In this document: positions 1-10,442 of the stretch, piece after piece
Layout: every line of letters starts with the position of its first letter
Numbering within the stretch: the first letter of the stretch is position 1
The notes under the pieces: generated by a model
The model's database searches: none
What the model was told of the DNA's origin: nothing
The model's input: only the letters and a program-made list of their open reading frames with translations
Assembly: GCA_903861115.1 (NCBI GenBank)
Contig: CAIOTD010000035.1
Coordinates: 1-36,397, forward strand
Reading direction: 5' to 3'
DNA from: an uncultured Burkholderiales bacterium
GTDB taxonomy: Bacteria > Pseudomonadota > Gammaproteobacteria > Burkholderiales > Burkholderiaceae_C
Length of the DNA stretch: 36,397 nt
Program-made: the position numbers and the translations under genes

Positions 1-816
1 GCCGTATTCTTTGTACTTCTTTCGGATTTTTAAAAGCAGCCCTTCCACCGCAGTTTTGAGCTCTTCCAGCCCCAGACCCTCTGCAAAGTTAACACCCGAG
101 CATTGCGCAAACATGGGGTTGATCAGCCAAGGATCAATGCCCAGCAATTTACCGAACCGTTTCGTGACCTCTTCGTAACTCGCAAAATGTTGCGACTTCC
201 GTCTAACACTCCAGCCTGCATGCAAGGGTGGCAACAAATACTGCTCATGCAAGTCCTCCAAAATACCCGGAATGCCAGCACTCAAATCGTTGTTGAGCAA
301 AATCGTGCATGGGTCAAAATCCTTGAGCCCCAAACGGTATTTGCCTCGAATCACGGGCTCCAAGGTCACTCGCTCACCGTTGGGCAAATCAATGACCGTG
401 GTCTCTTTGATCTCGGGATTGATGGAACCGATGCGAACATTGAGCCCGGCCATATAAAAAATGCGCTGCAACTGCGCCACATTGCTCAAATAAAATGAGT
501 TCCTGGTGTGATTCTCAGGAATGACCAAAAGATTGCGCGCTTCGGGGCATATTTTTTCAATGGCCGCCATCGCCGCTTGCACCGCCAAGGGAAGCATTTC
601 GGGCGTTAAATTGTTCCATCCGCCAGGGTACAAATTGGTGTCAACGGGCGCGAGCTTAAAGCCCGCGTTTCGAATGTCCACGGATGAATAAAATGGGGGC
701 GTGTGCTCCATCCACTCCAAGCGAAACCATCGCTCAATGGCGGGCATTGAATCCAAGATTCTTTGCTCTAGTTCGTTGATGGGGCCGGTCAATGCGGTGA
801 TGAGGTGGGGGACCAT
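1..816 (-). CDS. gshA: Glutamate-cysteine ligase, GshA 'ferrooxidans' type (5' part only)
   Basis: This open frame carries the first 272 codons of a gene that runs off the left edge of the window. The family is about 430 residues, so roughly the last third is missing. The product joins glutamate and cysteine in the first, ATP-dependent step of glutathione synthesis in the cytosol. The start reads MVPHLITALTGPINELE. The stretch KLAPVDTNLYPGGWNNL (about residues 54-70) is the hallmark of the GshA family found in Acidithiobacillus and Burkholderiales (PF08886-like), which is unrelated by sequence to E. coli GshA. I chose the ATG at 816 because family members begin MVPHL; a GTG lies in frame eight codons upstream. 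It reads in the same direction as proA, 139 bp downstream of proA's stop, so it may be the operon tail or have its own promoter. The identification is from memory of the family motif. Confidence 0.88.
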   Translation of the reverse strand, partial: MVPHLITALTGPINELEQRILDSMPAIERWFRLEWMEHTPPFYSSVDIRNAGFKLAPVDTNLYPGGWNNLTPEMLPLAVQAAMAAIEKICPEARNLLVIPENHTRNSFYLSNVAQLQRIFYMAGLNVRIGSINPEIKETTVIDLPNGERVTLEPVIRGKYRLGLKDFDPCTILLNNDLSAGIPGILEDLHEQYLLPPLHAGWSVRRKSQHFASYEEVTKRFGKLLGIDPWLINPMFAQCSGVNFAEGLGLEELKTAVEGLLLKIRKKYKEYG

Positions 817-955
817 TTTTGTTCTCTTCTCTTTCGACACGAACCTTTGAGCTCGTGAATTTAAGCCCGGGGGGCAATTTTAAAATCGGCCTTGGCCCCA
901 TGGGCGCCAAAGCGAATTTCACACTGGAATCTTGGGTGCAACGACCAGCCTTGGC

Positions 956-2239
956 TCAGCTGCGCACCTCTCCTTGACCCAAAACGATGTACTTCAAAGA
1001 CGTCAAGCCTTCCACACCCACAGGGCCTCTGGCATGAAATTTATCGGTTGAAATACCAATTTCAGCACCCAGACCAAATTCAAATCCGTCGGCAAATCGC
1101 GTGCTTGTATTGACCATCACACTGGCAGAATCCACCTCTCTTAAAAAGCGCTGCGCGTGTGCATGGTTCTGCGTCAAAATGGCATCGGTGTGTTGGCTTG
1201 AATAATGATTGATGTGCTCAATCGCCTCACTCACATCGGCCACCAATTTGACGCTCAAAATCGGCGCCAAATACTCCTCAAACCAGTCTTGCTCTGTGGC
1301 CTTGGTCAACAAGGCCGCATCATGCGGCAACGTGCTCAGATGTGCCCAAGCTTTGTCACAGACCCTCAACTCAACACCATGCGCCCACAGCTTAGCCGCC
1401 ATCTTGGGCAACCATTGAGCGGCAACGGATGCGTTCACCAAAAGACTCTCTAGGGCATTGCAGGGACTGTATTTTTGGGTTTTCGCATTCTCGATGACCT
1501 TGCAATACATCTCTGGCTCAAGGGCGTCGTCCACATAAGTGTGACAGTTGCCATCCAAGTGTTTGATCACTGGGACCCGGGCCTCTTCAGAGATGCGTGA
1601 GATCAAACCCTTGCCGCCCCTAGGAATGATCACGTCAACCCACTGTGGCGAGCGAATCAAAACGCCAACGGCCTCCCGGTCGGTGATCTGTATCAGTTGC
1701 ACGGCTGTCTGAGGCAAGCCGTTCAAAACAAGCGCTTTTTGCACCAAGGTCGCCAAGGCTTTGTTGGAGTCAATGGCTTCCGAACCCCCTCGCAAAATGC
1801 AAGCATTTCCACTTTTGATCGACAAAGACGCGGCCTCTATGGTGACGTTGGGTCGACTTTCATAAATCATGCCAAACACCCCAATGGGGACCCGCATTTG
1901 GCCCACTCGTATGCCGCTAGGTTGTTCCCGCAGGCCCGTGACCTCGCCAATGACATCGGGCATCAAAGCCAATTGCTCACAACCCAAGGCACAGGTTTGA
2001 AGGATTGCGCTGCTGAGCTTTAATCGATCAAAGAGCGGGCCACTCACGCCACTGGCTTGCGCGCGTTCGAGGTCCAGTTGATTCGCCGCCAACAGTGTGG
2101 CTTGCTCTTCACGCAACAATTTGGCCAAGGTGCGCAATGTTTCACGCTTTTGTGCAGCACTTGCGCGCGCAATGTGTCGGCTGGCCTGACGAGCTGCCAG
2201 CCCAAGGGCATCGATTTGGTTTTGAACAGTGTTATTCAT
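956..2239 (-). CDS. proA: Gamma-glutamyl phosphate reductase (glutamate-5-semialdehyde dehydrogenase)
   Basis: The 427-residue product reduces gamma-glutamyl phosphate to glutamate-5-semialdehyde with NADPH, the second step of proline synthesis. It has the usual aldehyde-dehydrogenase-superfamily layout. Visible family signatures are [17 protein letters not shown] (about 117-133), the segment [11 protein letters not shown] (about 202-212) and the catalytic cysteine in [13 protein letters not shown] (Cys260). Length matches the family (about 420). The ATG at 2239 is preceded by a weak AGAAG. It follows holA after only 4 bp, so it is very likely the distal gene of the leuS-lptE-holA-proA transcript, an arrangement common in Burkholderiales. 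proB, its pathway partner, is not in the window. Confidence 0.97.
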   Translation of the reverse strand: MNNTVQNQIDALGLAARQASRHIARASAAQKRETLRTLAKLLREEQATLLAANQLDLERAQASGVSGPLFDRLKLSSAILQTCALGCEQLALMPDVIGEVTGLREQPSGIRVGQMRVPIGVFGMIYESRPNVTIEAASLSIKSGNACILRGGSEAIDSNKALATLVQKALVLNGLPQTAVQLIQITDREAVGVLIRSPQWVDVIIPRGGKGLISRISEEARVPVIKHLDGNCHTYVDDALEPEMYCKVIENAKTQKYSPCNALESLLVNASVAAQWLPKMAAKLWAHGVELRVCDKAWAHLSTLPHDAALLTKATEQDWFEEYLAPILSVKLVADVSEAIEHINHYSSQHTDAILTQNHAHAQRFLREVDSASVMVNTSTRFADGFEFGLGAEIGISTDKFHARGPVGVEGLTSLKYIVLGQGEVRS

Positions 2240-2243
2240 GCTT

Positions 2244-3320
2244 CTATTTTGACAGAGAACAGCTCTTGGCGCATAAAAATGCCAATTGTTGCAGTGCCAG
2301 CCATGGATTTTCTGGCCAATTGGGCGCCTTCAAACCTTTGACCACACCATCGACTCGGTGACAAGCTTGCAAGAGCCGCTCGAGCACGTGAATGCTGAGG
2401 TGTCCAATGGCACGCTCCATCAACTTTTCCTTGTTGCCCCAAACCCGGTATTCTTTTAAAACCATCGGGAGCGCTTTGCCTGAGAGCACAGCCGACTTGA
2501 TTTTGTAAAGCAGACGAATGTCCTCCGTCAATGCAAAATGCACCAACACCGCCGCCTCGCCTTCGGCCTGCAAACCGTCCAACATGCGCTGCACTCGGCT
2601 GACCTGGCCGGACAAAACAGCCTCAGACAACTTGAAAACATCGAATCGGGAGACATTGAGGACCGCTTGCTGAACTTGCTCAAACGTCAACTCGCCGCTG
2701 GGATACAACAAGGCCAATTTTTGAATTTCTTGGTGTGCGGCCAATAGATTGCCCTCGACACAAGACACAAAAAACTGCAAGGTTTGGGCACCCTCTGCAC
2801 CGGACATGACCCGTTGACCTTGCAAAGACAAACGCTGAACAATCCAGTTGGACAAAGCGCCTCTCTCGATGGTTTGAACCACAAAGATGGGAGCGGCGGC
2901 CTCGAGACGCTGGTGCCAAGCACTGGACTTGGACAATTTATCAAGCTTGGGCAAGGTGATCAATAAAATCTTGTCCGGCAGCGCCTCGCCCGAGCTTTGC
3001 AAAGTGTCCATCATGTCGACCAATTGCTCAATGGCTTGCCCGCCCTCCTTGCCGGGTTTGCCGCTCGGGATTCGGAGTTCAATCAACTGCTTATCGGCAA
3101 ACAAACCCATCGACTGAAATTCAGCAAGCACGCCCGACCAATCAAAGTGAGCGCCCATGACCGTGAAGACTTGGCGCTCGCTGTACCCCGCTTGAAATGT
3201 TTTGGCTCTTAACTCATCGCTCATCTCTTGCACCAACAAGCTTTCATCGCCCTCAATCACATACAAGGGAGAAAGTCCTCGGTTGAGGTGAGCACTCAGT
3301 TCAGTGGTTGGTTGTGTCAT
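2244..3320 (-). CDS. holA: DNA polymerase III delta subunit (clamp loader)
   Basis: HolA is the delta subunit of the replicative clamp loader; it opens the beta sliding clamp. The start [20 protein letters not shown] then [12 protein letters not shown] is the typical N-terminus of the family (HL..GL.PLY...G.E.LL). The rest follows the AAA+-fold delta layout with the C-terminal collar region, and the total of about 358 residues is normal. I prefer the ATG at 3320. An earlier in-frame ATG at 3338 would add MGAPSF, which does not align to relatives, and neither start has a strong Shine-Dalgarno sequence. It lies between lptE (stop at 3360) and proA, all on one strand. The lptE-holA adjacency is conserved in beta- and gammaproteobacteria. 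Confidence 0.93.
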   Translation of the reverse strand: MTQPTTELSAHLNRGLSPLYVIEGDESLLVQEMSDELRAKTFQAGYSERQVFTVMGAHFDWSGVLAEFQSMGLFADKQLIELRIPSGKPGKEGGQAIEQLVDMMDTLQSSGEALPDKILLITLPKLDKLSKSSAWHQRLEAAAPIFVVQTIERGALSNWIVQRLSLQGQRVMSGAEGAQTLQFFVSCVEGNLLAAHQEIQKLALLYPSGELTFEQVQQAVLNVSRFDVFKLSEAVLSGQVSRVQRMLDGLQAEGEAAVLVHFALTEDIRLLYKIKSAVLSGKALPMVLKEYRVWGNKEKLMERAIGHLSIHVLERLLQACHRVDGVVKGLKAPNWPENPWLALQQLAFLCAKSCSLSK

Positions 3321-3359
3321 AAATGAAGGGGCACCCATCTGTGTGCATGAGCCAAGCGC

Positions 3360-3887
3360 TCAACGCACCCCTTGAATGGCCGCCAAACGGCGCAAAATTT
3401 GGTAGGTCAAATCTGTTTGCATGTTCTGATACAGCAACTCTTCTTCCATTTCTTTGGCCAAAACAGCGCTTTCATTGAAGCTGATGTCTCTGCGCTGAAT
3501 CATCTCGGTCTCTGGAATTTTCTCGATGCCAGCGGGCGTGCGTACTTTAAAAAGAATCTTGATCCTCAACTGAAACTCTCGAATCGCGCCAGTTGACGTT
3601 CTTCCAATGATCACTTTTTCGCGGATCACGGAATTCAAATCAAAAATCATATCGGCCTGGTCCAAGTCTCTTGGGTCCACCAAGATTTTGAGGCCTTGAA
3701 CCTGTGACAAAACGGTGAGCATCTCCACGCCAAAGGCGTTGGTCGTTACATTGTTCAAAAAAAGCGCCTTGAACTCAAATTGAGGCGGTTTTCTCAACTC
3801 AAAACCACAGGCGCTGAGGGTGAGCACAGGCAAAGCCAAGCCCATGCGCACAAGGTGTTGTAGGACTGCTCTTCGCGGTATGCGCAT
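3360..3887 (-). CDS. lptE: LPS-assembly lipoprotein LptE
   Basis: LptE is the outer-membrane lipoprotein that plugs and folds LptD, the translocon delivering lipopolysaccharide to the cell surface. The 175-residue protein begins with a lipoprotein signal: basic MRIPRR, a hydrophobic stretch and the lipobox LSAC (Cys27), followed by GFELR, which is typical of LptE/RlpB. Family sequence conservation is low, so the call rests on the lipobox, the size and the position between leuS and holA, where lptE is found in most proteobacteria. The ATG at 3887 overlaps the leuS stop codon (TGATG), which points to translational coupling. An in-frame TTG one codon earlier is a less likely start. Confidence 0.93.
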   Translation of the reverse strand: MRIPRRAVLQHLVRMGLALPVLTLSACGFELRKPPQFEFKALFLNNVTTNAFGVEMLTVLSQVQGLKILVDPRDLDQADMIFDLNSVIREKVIIGRTSTGAIREFQLRIKILFKVRTPAGIEKIPETEMIQRRDISFNESAVLAKEMEEELLYQNMQTDLTYQILRRLAAIQGVR

Positions 3888-6595
3888 CAAATCACCACAT
3901 TGACCAGTCTCTTGGGCACCACAATCACCTTTTTAGGCGCTTGCTGAGATGCGGCCAACAACAAGCGTTGTGTGGCCTCATGGGCCAAAGCCATTTCTTT
4001 GATCTCTTGCTCTGAGGCATTGACCGACACTTTCAACGCGCCTCTTAATTTACCGTTGACTTGCAAGACCAACTCCAGCTCGTCTTGAACCAATGCGGCC
4101 TCGTGCACTTCGGGCCACTTGACATCCAACATCGGCCCAAAATCAGTCAAAAAGCCCAAATCTTTCCAAAGGGCTTCAGAAATGTGGGGACACACTGGAT
4201 TCACGACCCTCAGCAAAATGCTCATGGCCTCACAAAATATGGCCCTCTCTTCCTGTGGCCAAGACACAGGGTCTTGCGCCTCCAGCAAATTGAGCATCTT
4301 CATCACCGCAGAGACCACCGTGTTGTACTGCATGCGCTCATAATCAAAATTGGCCTGCTTCAAGACTTGATAGATGTCTCGCCTGAAGGTCTTGGCTTGA
4401 GAGGTGGACGCCAATGCAGTGATGCGCGCTGGCTCCAAAGCCACGGAGAGGGACTGTGCGTTAAACAAGGCTCGGTGCTCATACGCGAACTGCCACAAAC
4501 GCCTTAAAAACCTAAAACTGCCCTCTACGGCCGTGTCGTTCCATTCAAGGGTTGCCTCTGGGGGGGCGGTGAACATGGTGTACAAACGCGCTGTATCTGC
4601 ACCGTACCTCTGAATGAGTGCTTGTGGGTCCACACCATTGTTTTTGCTCTTGCTCATGGTGCCAACACCATCGTAGTTCACCACAGTGCCTGCTGCATAG
4701 TCACCAAAGTCTTTGATGAGTTTTGCACTTGTCACGCGACCCGACTCGTCGGCCATGTTCTCAACATCTTGAGGCCAAAAATACTCCATTCCCCCTTGTG
4801 GGGTTTTTTTGGAATAGATGTGATTGAGCACCATGCCTTGCGTGAGCAACTTCGTAAAAGGCTCATCAATCTGTAGCAAGTTCAAATCTCGCATGACCTT
4901 GGTCCAAAAACGTGCATACAGCAAATGCAAAATCGCATGCTCAATGCCGCCAATGTACTGATCCATGGGCATCCAGTACTTGGCACCTTCAGCGACCATG
5001 TGCTGATCATCCTTGGGATCACAGTAGCGCATGAAGTACCAAGAGGAGTCAACAAAGGTGTCCATGGTGTCCGTCTCGCGACGAGCGGGCACGCCGCAAA
5101 CAGGGCAAACCACACCGCGGTGAAATTCTTCATGGTGATTCAAAGGATTGCCTGAACCGTCAGGTATGCAATCCAAGGGCAACTTGACTGGCAAATCTTT
5201 TTCCGGCACGGCGACCGCACCATGCTCAGGGCAATGAATAATTGGGATGGGCGTGCCCCAGTAACGCTGCCTTGAAATGCCCCAATCTCTTAAACGCCAA
5301 GTGGTTTTGAGTTCGCCCAACTGTTGCGCGGACAAGTCTTTCGCCACGGCTTGAACACAGTCTTTGAACACCAAGCCGTCGTAGACCCCTGAGTTGACGG
5401 CATGACCCATGCCCTTGAGCGCATAGTCATCGCTCCAGACTCGGTCATTGAATTGCTCAGTCGTGCATTGACTGCCGGGCACTTGCACCACTTGTTTGAT
5501 GGGCAACTGGTACTTCAATGCAAACGCAAAGTCTCGCTCGTCATGGGCCGGCACGCCCATGACCGCGCCGTCCCCGTAGCTCATCAACACATAATTGCCC
5601 ACCCAAACACTCACATGCTCGCCGGTCAACGGGTGCTGAACGCGCAGGCCGGTGTCCATGCCCTCTTTTTCTTTCACCGCCATCTCCGCTTCTGTCGTTC
5701 CACCCTTTTGGCACAACTCGATGAAGCTCTTTAATGCGGGATTGCTCTTCGCGGCATGCGTGGCCAAAGGATGCTCAGGGGCCACGGCACAAAAGGTCAC
5801 GCCCATGATCGTATCCGCACGGGTGGTGAACACGTGCATCAAGCCCGCGTCAATGACTTGGCCATCCTCACCCTTGATGTCGTGCTTGAACGCAAAGCGC
5901 AGACCCTCGCTTTTGCCAATCCAATTCTCTTGCATGAGCTTCACACGCTCGGGCCAACCTGGCATGTTCTCCGAGGTGACAAACCCCAACAATTCCTGAG
6001 CGTAGTCCGTGATCTTTAAATAGTAGCCCGGTATTTCCCGCTTTTCAACCAATGCCCCTGTTCTCCAACCGCGACCATCAATCACCTGCTCATTGGCCAA
6101 CACCGTTTGATCAACAGGATCCCAATTGACCACTTGGGTCTTGCGGTAAGCGATCCCTTTCTCCAACATTTTCAGAAAAAGCCACTGGTTCCACTTGTAA
6201 TAGGTGGGCTCACAGGTTGCAATTTCCCGAGACCAGTCGATGGCCAAGCCCATCGATTTCATTTGCGCTTTCATGTAAGCGATGTTTTCAAATGTCCACT
6301 TGGCAGGCGAGACCTTGTTCTTAAGGGCCGCATTCTCCGCCGGCAGTCCAAAGGCATCCCAGCCCATGGGCATCAACACATTAAAACCCTTCATGCGCAA
6401 ATGGCGCGTGAGCATGTCGTTGATGGTGTAATTTCTGACGTGCCCCATGTGCAACTTGCCGCTTGGATAGGGCAACATCGAACAAGCGTAATATTTTTCT
6501 TTGCTGGAATCTTCGAATACTTTAAAAGCATCCATATCCGCCCAGGCAGATTGAACCGCCTTTTCAATTTCCGTGGGATTGAACTTTTCTTGCAT
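3887..6595 (-). CDS. leuS: Leucyl-tRNA synthetase
   Basis: The 902-residue class I synthetase charges tRNA-Leu. The HIGH motif appears as HMGH (residues 49-52, in [11 protein letters not shown]) and the KMSKS loop as MSKSK in [10 protein letters not shown] (about residue 650). The editing (CP1) domain region carries a threonine-rich TTRADTIMG and [10 protein letters not shown]-like segments ([14 protein letters not shown]). A Cys-rich zinc-type insert ([18 protein letters not shown]) precedes [11 protein letters not shown]. Length is close to the family's 860-880. The start is ATG at 6595. It lies 18 bp downstream of dapB and overlaps lptE, so it is within one operon. Confidence 0.98.
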   Translation of the reverse strand: MQEKFNPTEIEKAVQSAWADMDAFKVFEDSSKEKYYACSMLPYPSGKLHMGHVRNYTINDMLTRHLRMKGFNVLMPMGWDAFGLPAENAALKNKVSPAKWTFENIAYMKAQMKSMGLAIDWSREIATCEPTYYKWNQWLFLKMLEKGIAYRKTQVVNWDPVDQTVLANEQVIDGRGWRTGALVEKREIPGYYLKITDYAQELLGFVTSENMPGWPERVKLMQENWIGKSEGLRFAFKHDIKGEDGQVIDAGLMHVFTTRADTIMGVTFCAVAPEHPLATHAAKSNPALKSFIELCQKGGTTEAEMAVKEKEGMDTGLRVQHPLTGEHVSVWVGNYVLMSYGDGAVMGVPAHDERDFAFALKYQLPIKQVVQVPGSQCTTEQFNDRVWSDDYALKGMGHAVNSGVYDGLVFKDCVQAVAKDLSAQQLGELKTTWRLRDWGISRQRYWGTPIPIIHCPEHGAVAVPEKDLPVKLPLDCIPDGSGNPLNHHEEFHRGVVCPVCGVPARRETDTMDTFVDSSWYFMRYCDPKDDQHMVAEGAKYWMPMDQYIGGIEHAILHLLYARFWTKVMRDLNLLQIDEPFTKLLTQGMVLNHIYSKKTPQGGMEYFWPQDVENMADESGRVTSAKLIKDFGDYAAGTVVNYDGVGTMSKSKNNGVDPQALIQRYGADTARLYTMFTAPPEATLEWNDTAVEGSFRFLRRLWQFAYEHRALFNAQSLSVALEPARITALASTSQAKTFRRDIYQVLKQANFDYERMQYNTVVSAVMKMLNLLEAQDPVSWPQEERAIFCEAMSILLRVVNPVCPHISEALWKDLGFLTDFGPMLDVKWPEVHEAALVQDELELVLQVNGKLRGALKVSVNASEQEIKEMALAHEATQRLLLAASQQAPKKVIVVPKRLVNVVI

Positions 6596-6613
6596 AACTT
6601 TTATCGCGTCATC

Positions 6614-7426
6614 TCATTCATTGAGTCCGAGGACATCAAACATATCAAACAAGCCCGTCTTCTTTTGGGCCAAATACCGAACCGCTCTTAAACTGCCTTG
6701 CGCATAGGTGCTTCTTGACGAGGATTTGTGGGTGATCTCAATGCGCTCGCCCGTCCCAGCAAAAAGGACCGTGTGGTCACCCACAATGTCACCGCCTCGG
6801 ATGGTTGAAAAGCCAATGCTCAGCGGATCTCTCTCGCCCGTGTGCCCCTCTCTGGCAAACACAGCATGGGTCTTTAAATCTCGACCCAAGGCTTGCGCGA
6901 GAACCTCGCCCATTTTCAAAGCGGTGCCTGAAGGTGCATCGACTTTGTACCGATGGTGCGCCTCAATCACCTCAATGTCATACCCTTCATTGAGGGCCTT
7001 GGCCGCCAAGGCCAACAATTTCAAAGTGACGTTCACCCCCACGCTCATGTTGGGGGCCATCAAAATGGCAATCTTATGAGAAGCCTCTTGGATCGCTTTT
7101 TTCTCTTCTTCGCTGAACCCCGTGGTACCAATGACCATTTGTATGCCATGGGCTGAGCAATAGGCCAAGTGCTGCATCGTGCCTTGCGGGCGCGTAAAGT
7201 CAATCAACACGTGCGCGTCTTTTAATCCCAGCGCCAAATCGCTCGTGACGCTGATGCCCGTCTTGAGCCCCAGCAATTGACCGGCATCAAACCCAAGCAA
7301 AGCCGACTCTTTCAAATCCACCGCTCCTGCAAGCACACAGTGCTCAGATTGCGACACGGCTTGTATCAACATTTGACCCATCCGACCGCTCGCGCCGACG
7401 ATGGCAACTTTAATTTTTCCTGTCAT
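6614..7426 (-). CDS. dapB: 4-hydroxy-tetrahydrodipicolinate reductase
   Basis: DapB reduces hydroxy-tetrahydrodipicolinate with NAD(P)H in the lysine/meso-diaminopimelate pathway, which feeds both protein and peptidoglycan synthesis. The 270-residue sequence has the N-terminal nucleotide-binding GASGRMGQ (about 11-18), [10 protein letters not shown] near the middle, and the substrate-binding and catalytic [20 protein letters not shown]. These are the standard DapB signatures, and length matches the family. The ATG at 7426 is the start. It follows bamE by 43 bp and precedes leuS by 18 bp; bamE-dapB next to fur is a common betaproteobacterial order. Confidence 0.98.
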   Translation of the reverse strand: MTGKIKVAIVGASGRMGQMLIQAVSQSEHCVLAGAVDLKESALLGFDAGQLLGLKTGISVTSDLALGLKDAHVLIDFTRPQGTMQHLAYCSAHGIQMVIGTTGFSEEEKKAIQEASHKIAILMAPNMSVGVNVTLKLLALAAKALNEGYDIEVIEAHHRYKVDAPSGTALKMGEVLAQALGRDLKTHAVFAREGHTGERDPLSIGFSTIRGGDIVGDHTVLFAGTGERIEITHKSSSRSTYAQGSLRAVRYLAQKKTGLFDMFDVLGLNE

Positions 7427-7469
7427 TTACTTCATCACTTTCAGATAGGACGCTCCTCGCTTAGAGGCA

Positions 7470-8078
7470 TCAATTGGGCTCCAAAGGAGGATAATTTGAT
7501 CGCACGGGCCCGCGCTGCGAACCTTCCAAAGTCGTGTCATGTTGTCCTGCGGGCTTGCTCGTTTTAAAGCCAGCGAGTTGCTCAGGTGTGGCTTGCATGG
7601 CTGGCAACTTGTTCAAAGAGGGACGTCGAATATCAATCGTTGCCGCAAACTCAACTTCCGACGGCAGTGCATCGGATTCAAATCGCACGAGTTCGTCTTT
7701 TACAAAGAAAACCGCCAGTTTTTTCTTTTGAATTTCTTGGCCAGAGCGCCTAACGGTAAAAGCATAGTCCCAGCGCTCTTCGTGAAAGAGACTGGAGATC
7801 AGGGGCGTGCCCAGAACCTCTTTGACTTGGTTTTTGCTCATGCCCGTCCTCAGAACCTCCAACTGTTCTTTGGTAATGACATTGCCTTGAATCAGCTCAA
7901 AACGATAGGGATTGATGGATTTGGCCACAAACCCCAACGGCTGATCAATCCAAGCACAAGAGGTCAAGACTGTACACAACAAACCCACCATGCCCACTCT
8001 TAAACCCCAAAAAGGACTCAAAAGGCTTGCGCAAGCCATAAAGTTGACTTTCAGACACCTTTGGACAGGACTTTTCAT
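7470..8078 (-). CDS. bamE: Outer membrane protein assembly factor BamE (SmpA/OmlA lipoprotein)
   Basis: BamE is a lipoprotein of the beta-barrel assembly machine that inserts outer-membrane proteins. The core ITKEQLEVLRTGMSKNQVKEVLGTPL followed by HEERWDYAFTVRR is the SmpA/OmlA domain. A signal peptide ends in the lipobox LTSC (Cys41 from this start). The protein is about 202 residues, longer than the roughly 113 of E. coli, with a hydrophilic Pro-rich tail (about the last 60 residues) as often seen in Burkholderiales. I chose the ATG at 8078; a longer frame reaches 8150 but would cross the likely promoter, and an ATG at 8039 would also leave a complete signal peptide. It is divergent from fur. 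Confidence 0.9.
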   Translation of the reverse strand: MKSPVQRCLKVNFMACASLLSPFWGLRVGMVGLLCTVLTSCAWIDQPLGFVAKSINPYRFELIQGNVITKEQLEVLRTGMSKNQVKEVLGTPLISSLFHEERWDYAFTVRRSGQEIQKKKLAVFFVKDELVRFESDALPSEVEFAATIDIRRPSLNKLPAMQATPEQLAGFKTSKPAGQHDTTLEGSQRGPVRSNYPPLEPN

Positions 8079-8182
8079 AAAAAAACTTAAGGGGGAAGCT
8101 ATGATAGGGTCATTGTAGCGACACCAAGAGCTCATTTCAGGGCTTTTCAAGGATCAAAATCCACATAATCTGATTTCTACAC

Positions 8183-8623
8183 ATGTCCAGCACCAAAGAT
8201 CTTCAAACCACAGGATTAAAGGCCACCCTGCCTCGCCTCAAGATACTGGCCCTTTTTCAGCGCGGGGACCAAAGACACATGACGGCAGAAGATGTTTTTA
8301 AACTCGCCTTGCAAGAAAACATCGATGTTGGACTGGCAACTGTTTACCGAGTCCTCACGCAATTTGAACAAGCTGGCATATTAAAGCGGTCTCATTTTGA
8401 AAGCGGCAAATCGGTCTACGAACTCGATGAAGGCGAGCACCACGATCATCTGGTCTGTTTGGATTGTGGACGCGTTGAAGAGTTTCACGATGCAGAGATT
8501 GAAAGTCGCCAAAGAAGCATTGCCACGTTCAAAGGCTTCGCATTGGCAGACCATGCCTTGAGTCTTTACGCCCATTGCCTCAAAGACGACTGCGCCAATA
8601 AACTCAACCAAGCCGACAATTAG
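8183..8623 (+). CDS. fur: Ferric uptake regulator Fur
   Basis: Fur is an Fe2+-responsive repressor of iron uptake genes. The 146-residue protein has an N-terminal winged helix with TAEDVFKLAL and VGLATVYRVLTQFEQAGIL (recognition region, about 49-67). The metal-binding dimerization domain follows, with HHDHLVCLDCGRVEEF (His86, His87, His89, Cys92, Cys95) and a C-terminal HCLKDDC pair. This is the full set of Fur signatures. The ATG at 8183 is used. It is transcribed divergently from bamE across a 104-bp spacer, which is the conserved arrangement in beta- and gammaproteobacteria. It converges with the TDT-family gene, overlapping its 3' end by 4 bp. Confidence 0.97.
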   Translation: MSSTKDLQTTGLKATLPRLKILALFQRGDQRHMTAEDVFKLALQENIDVGLATVYRVLTQFEQAGILKRSHFESGKSVYELDEGEHHDHLVCLDCGRVEEFHDAEIESRQRSIATFKGFALADHALSLYAHCLKDDCANKLNQADN

Positions 8624-9678
8624 ATCTGGTCAAAAGAGGCCCGCAAATACCTCCGTCCTGCCCCAAACGTCTTGGCGCTCAACCACAGCAGCAAGGACGC
8701 CACCACCGCCGTCATGCCCAATCCGAACGCGCTCAATGATTTGCTCAAAAAATCAGGCGCTCCTGCCTCAGGCCGCAAACTGTCGGCCAAAGACAAGCCC
8801 AAACTCACCCAAGCGGCCAGCGGAAAGCTGAGCGCCCATAGACTGGCCGAATAAGGGCGTCCCAATAGCTCTCTGAACACAGGCACCAAGCGAGCAATCA
8901 CACACGCGCCAAGGGTCCAAAACAGCCAAGCCCAAGCAATTGGCGCATCAAAAGCGATCAAGGCCAGGCCAATCACACAAGGCGGTGACACAGCGATGAA
9001 CCAACTCGGCATCATCTGCGCTGGCAAAGATCCCACCCTGCGCGTGCGCAAAACCAACAAGACGCTCACCAAGGGCCACAATACAAATCCGAAGATAAAT
9101 TGCCAAAAGCTCCACGCCCTGTGACCCAAGGCAATGCCCGACATGAACACCAAAACATTTCCCACCGCGGGGATGAACATGACGGGGGCCACAAAGCTCA
9201 GGCCCTTGTCTTGAGCAACCAACATTTGCAAATACATGGCCAACACGGCCAAAGACAGGGCCAACTCCAAGACGGCGCCCACGTACCAGATCCCCTCACT
9301 CGCCCTGAAAAGAAAAGGGGCGAACATGCTGAGCTGCTCAGGATCCAAGGTTCTTTGGACCAAGCCCAACAAAACACTTGAAAACAAGACCATGCCAACC
9401 GCTGCCGCAGCACTGCCACACAAACCCAAAGGCTGAGACAGTTCTTGCGAGATGCTTTTGGGCGCAAAAACCAATCTGAGAACAAAACCCGCGCACAAGA
9501 GAAAGAAAACGAGGATCGCTACACCTGCAACGGCGCCTGAAAAAGCCGGCATTTTAGGATAGAGGTGCTCAAGCTTGGCAACGCAAAAATACAAGCCCGA
9601 CCATCCCATCAAGATCACAAATTGGTTCAATTTGAGATCAGTGGCAAGGCGCGTGAGCAACGATGACTTGGGCATCAT
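8620..9678 (-). CDS. TehA/SLAC1-type (TDT family) membrane transporter
   Basis: This is a polytopic membrane protein of about 352 residues with roughly ten hydrophobic helices, the size and layout of the tellurite-resistance/dicarboxylate transporter (TehA, SLAC1, Mae1) family. Supporting segments are FWQFIFGFVLWPLVSVLLVLR near the middle and SPPCVIGLALIAFDAPIAWAW. TehA-fold proteins are anion channels or efflux carriers, but the substrate here cannot be read from the sequence. The frame extends upstream to 9780. However, the ATG at 9678 overlaps the stop of the ABC permease (ATGA), which indicates translational coupling, so I start there. It is the third gene of the ABC ATPase-permease-TDT operon. 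The 3' end overlaps the convergent fur gene by 4 bp. Confidence 0.78.
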   Translation of the reverse strand: MMPKSSLLTRLATDLKLNQFVILMGWSGLYFCVAKLEHLYPKMPAFSGAVAGVAILVFFLLCAGFVLRLVFAPKSISQELSQPLGLCGSAAAAVGMVLFSSVLLGLVQRTLDPEQLSMFAPFLFRASEGIWYVGAVLELALSLAVLAMYLQMLVAQDKGLSFVAPVMFIPAVGNVLVFMSGIALGHRAWSFWQFIFGFVLWPLVSVLLVLRTRRVGSLPAQMMPSWFIAVSPPCVIGLALIAFDAPIAWAWLFWTLGACVIARLVPVFRELLGRPYSASLWALSFPLAAWVSLGLSLADSLRPEAGAPDFLSKSLSAFGLGMTAVVASLLLWLSAKTFGAGRRYLRASFDQI

Positions 9679-10442
9679 CCCTTTTGAAATCTGAGTTTTG
9701 TCAGGTGCAATGCTAGCGCGTAAGCCGCAAGCGCCATCAAGGCCAAAAAGAGCAAATGGCCAAAGAGGTGCTCTGGCCAATGGTCCAAGAACAAGGGCCT
9801 GATCAAATCAATCGCCTGACTCAGCGGCAAAAAGGCGGCCACGTTCTGCAACCACAAGGGCAGCTGCTCTCTTGGGAAAAAGACCCCGCTCAAAAAGGTC
9901 ATGGGCGTGAGAAACAAAGTGAAGTAATACGTGAAAAAGTCATACCCCTTCGCCAAGGCATTAAAGATCAGTGCGATGGAGCTGAACGTCATGCCCACCA
10001 ACAACAAAATGGGCCACGCCAGCCAAATTTTCGGGCTCTGCAACACGCCAAGCATCACCATGACACCCAGAATGGCGGTGACACTAAAGATGGATTTAAA
10101 AGCAGCCCAAAGCATTTCGGCCAACAAAATGTCGGCCAAACCCACAGGCGCGTTCAAAATACCGTCCCAAGTCTTTTGAACGCTCATTCTAGAAAATGCC
10201 GAGTACAGCGCCTCAAAACTTGCCGCATTCATCGCACTCATGCAGATGGATCCACTGGCTAAAAACAACAAATAAGGCACGCGCTCACCCTGCACTTGAA
10301 CTTGCCCCACCAAGGCGCCCAGGCCATACCCGAAAGCAATGAGCCACATCAGTGGCTCAGCAATGTTGCCCACCAAACTGGGGATGGCCAATTTGCGCCA
10401 AACCAACATGTTTCTTAAAAATACAGGCCACCAACGCATCAT
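9675..10442 (-). CDS. ABC-2 type transporter permease, NodJ-like
   Basis: The 255-residue protein is an integral membrane permease with six predicted hydrophobic segments. Family features are the N-terminal MLVWRKLAIPSLVGNIAEPLMWLIAFGYGLG and the PMTFLSGVFFPREQLPLWLQNVAAFLPLSQAIDLIRPL segment near the C-terminus, the classic NodJ/ABC-2 signature. NodJ with NodI exports lipochitin oligosaccharides in rhizobia, but close homologues are widespread in Burkholderiales with no nodulation role, so the substrate is unknown. It overlaps the ATPase gene upstream by 4 bp and the TDT gene downstream by 4 bp. All three are probably translated from one message. Confidence 0.9.
   Translation of the reverse strand: MMRWWPVFLRNMLVWRKLAIPSLVGNIAEPLMWLIAFGYGLGALVGQVQVQGERVPYLLFLASGSICMSAMNAASFEALYSAFSRMSVQKTWDGILNAPVGLADILLAEMLWAAFKSIFSVTAILGVMVMLGVLQSPKIWLAWPILLLVGMTFSSIALIFNALAKGYDFFTYYFTLFLTPMTFLSGVFFPREQLPLWLQNVAAFLPLSQAIDLIRPLFLDHWPEHLFGHLLFLALMALAAYALALHLTKLRFQKG

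Noticed and set aside
734-922. 62-codon minus-strand frame across the gshA start
   Set aside because: It overlaps the gshA start in another frame and has no supporting ribosome site or similarity; gshA explains the region.
4061-6691. Several plus-strand open frames opposite leuS and the 3' end of dapB (up to 194 codons)
   Set aside because: All are antisense to leuS or dapB, whose motifs are intact; compositions are shadow-like.
8079-8182. Fur box between bamE and fur
   Set aside because: No 19-bp match to the AT-rich Fur consensus was convincing by eye.
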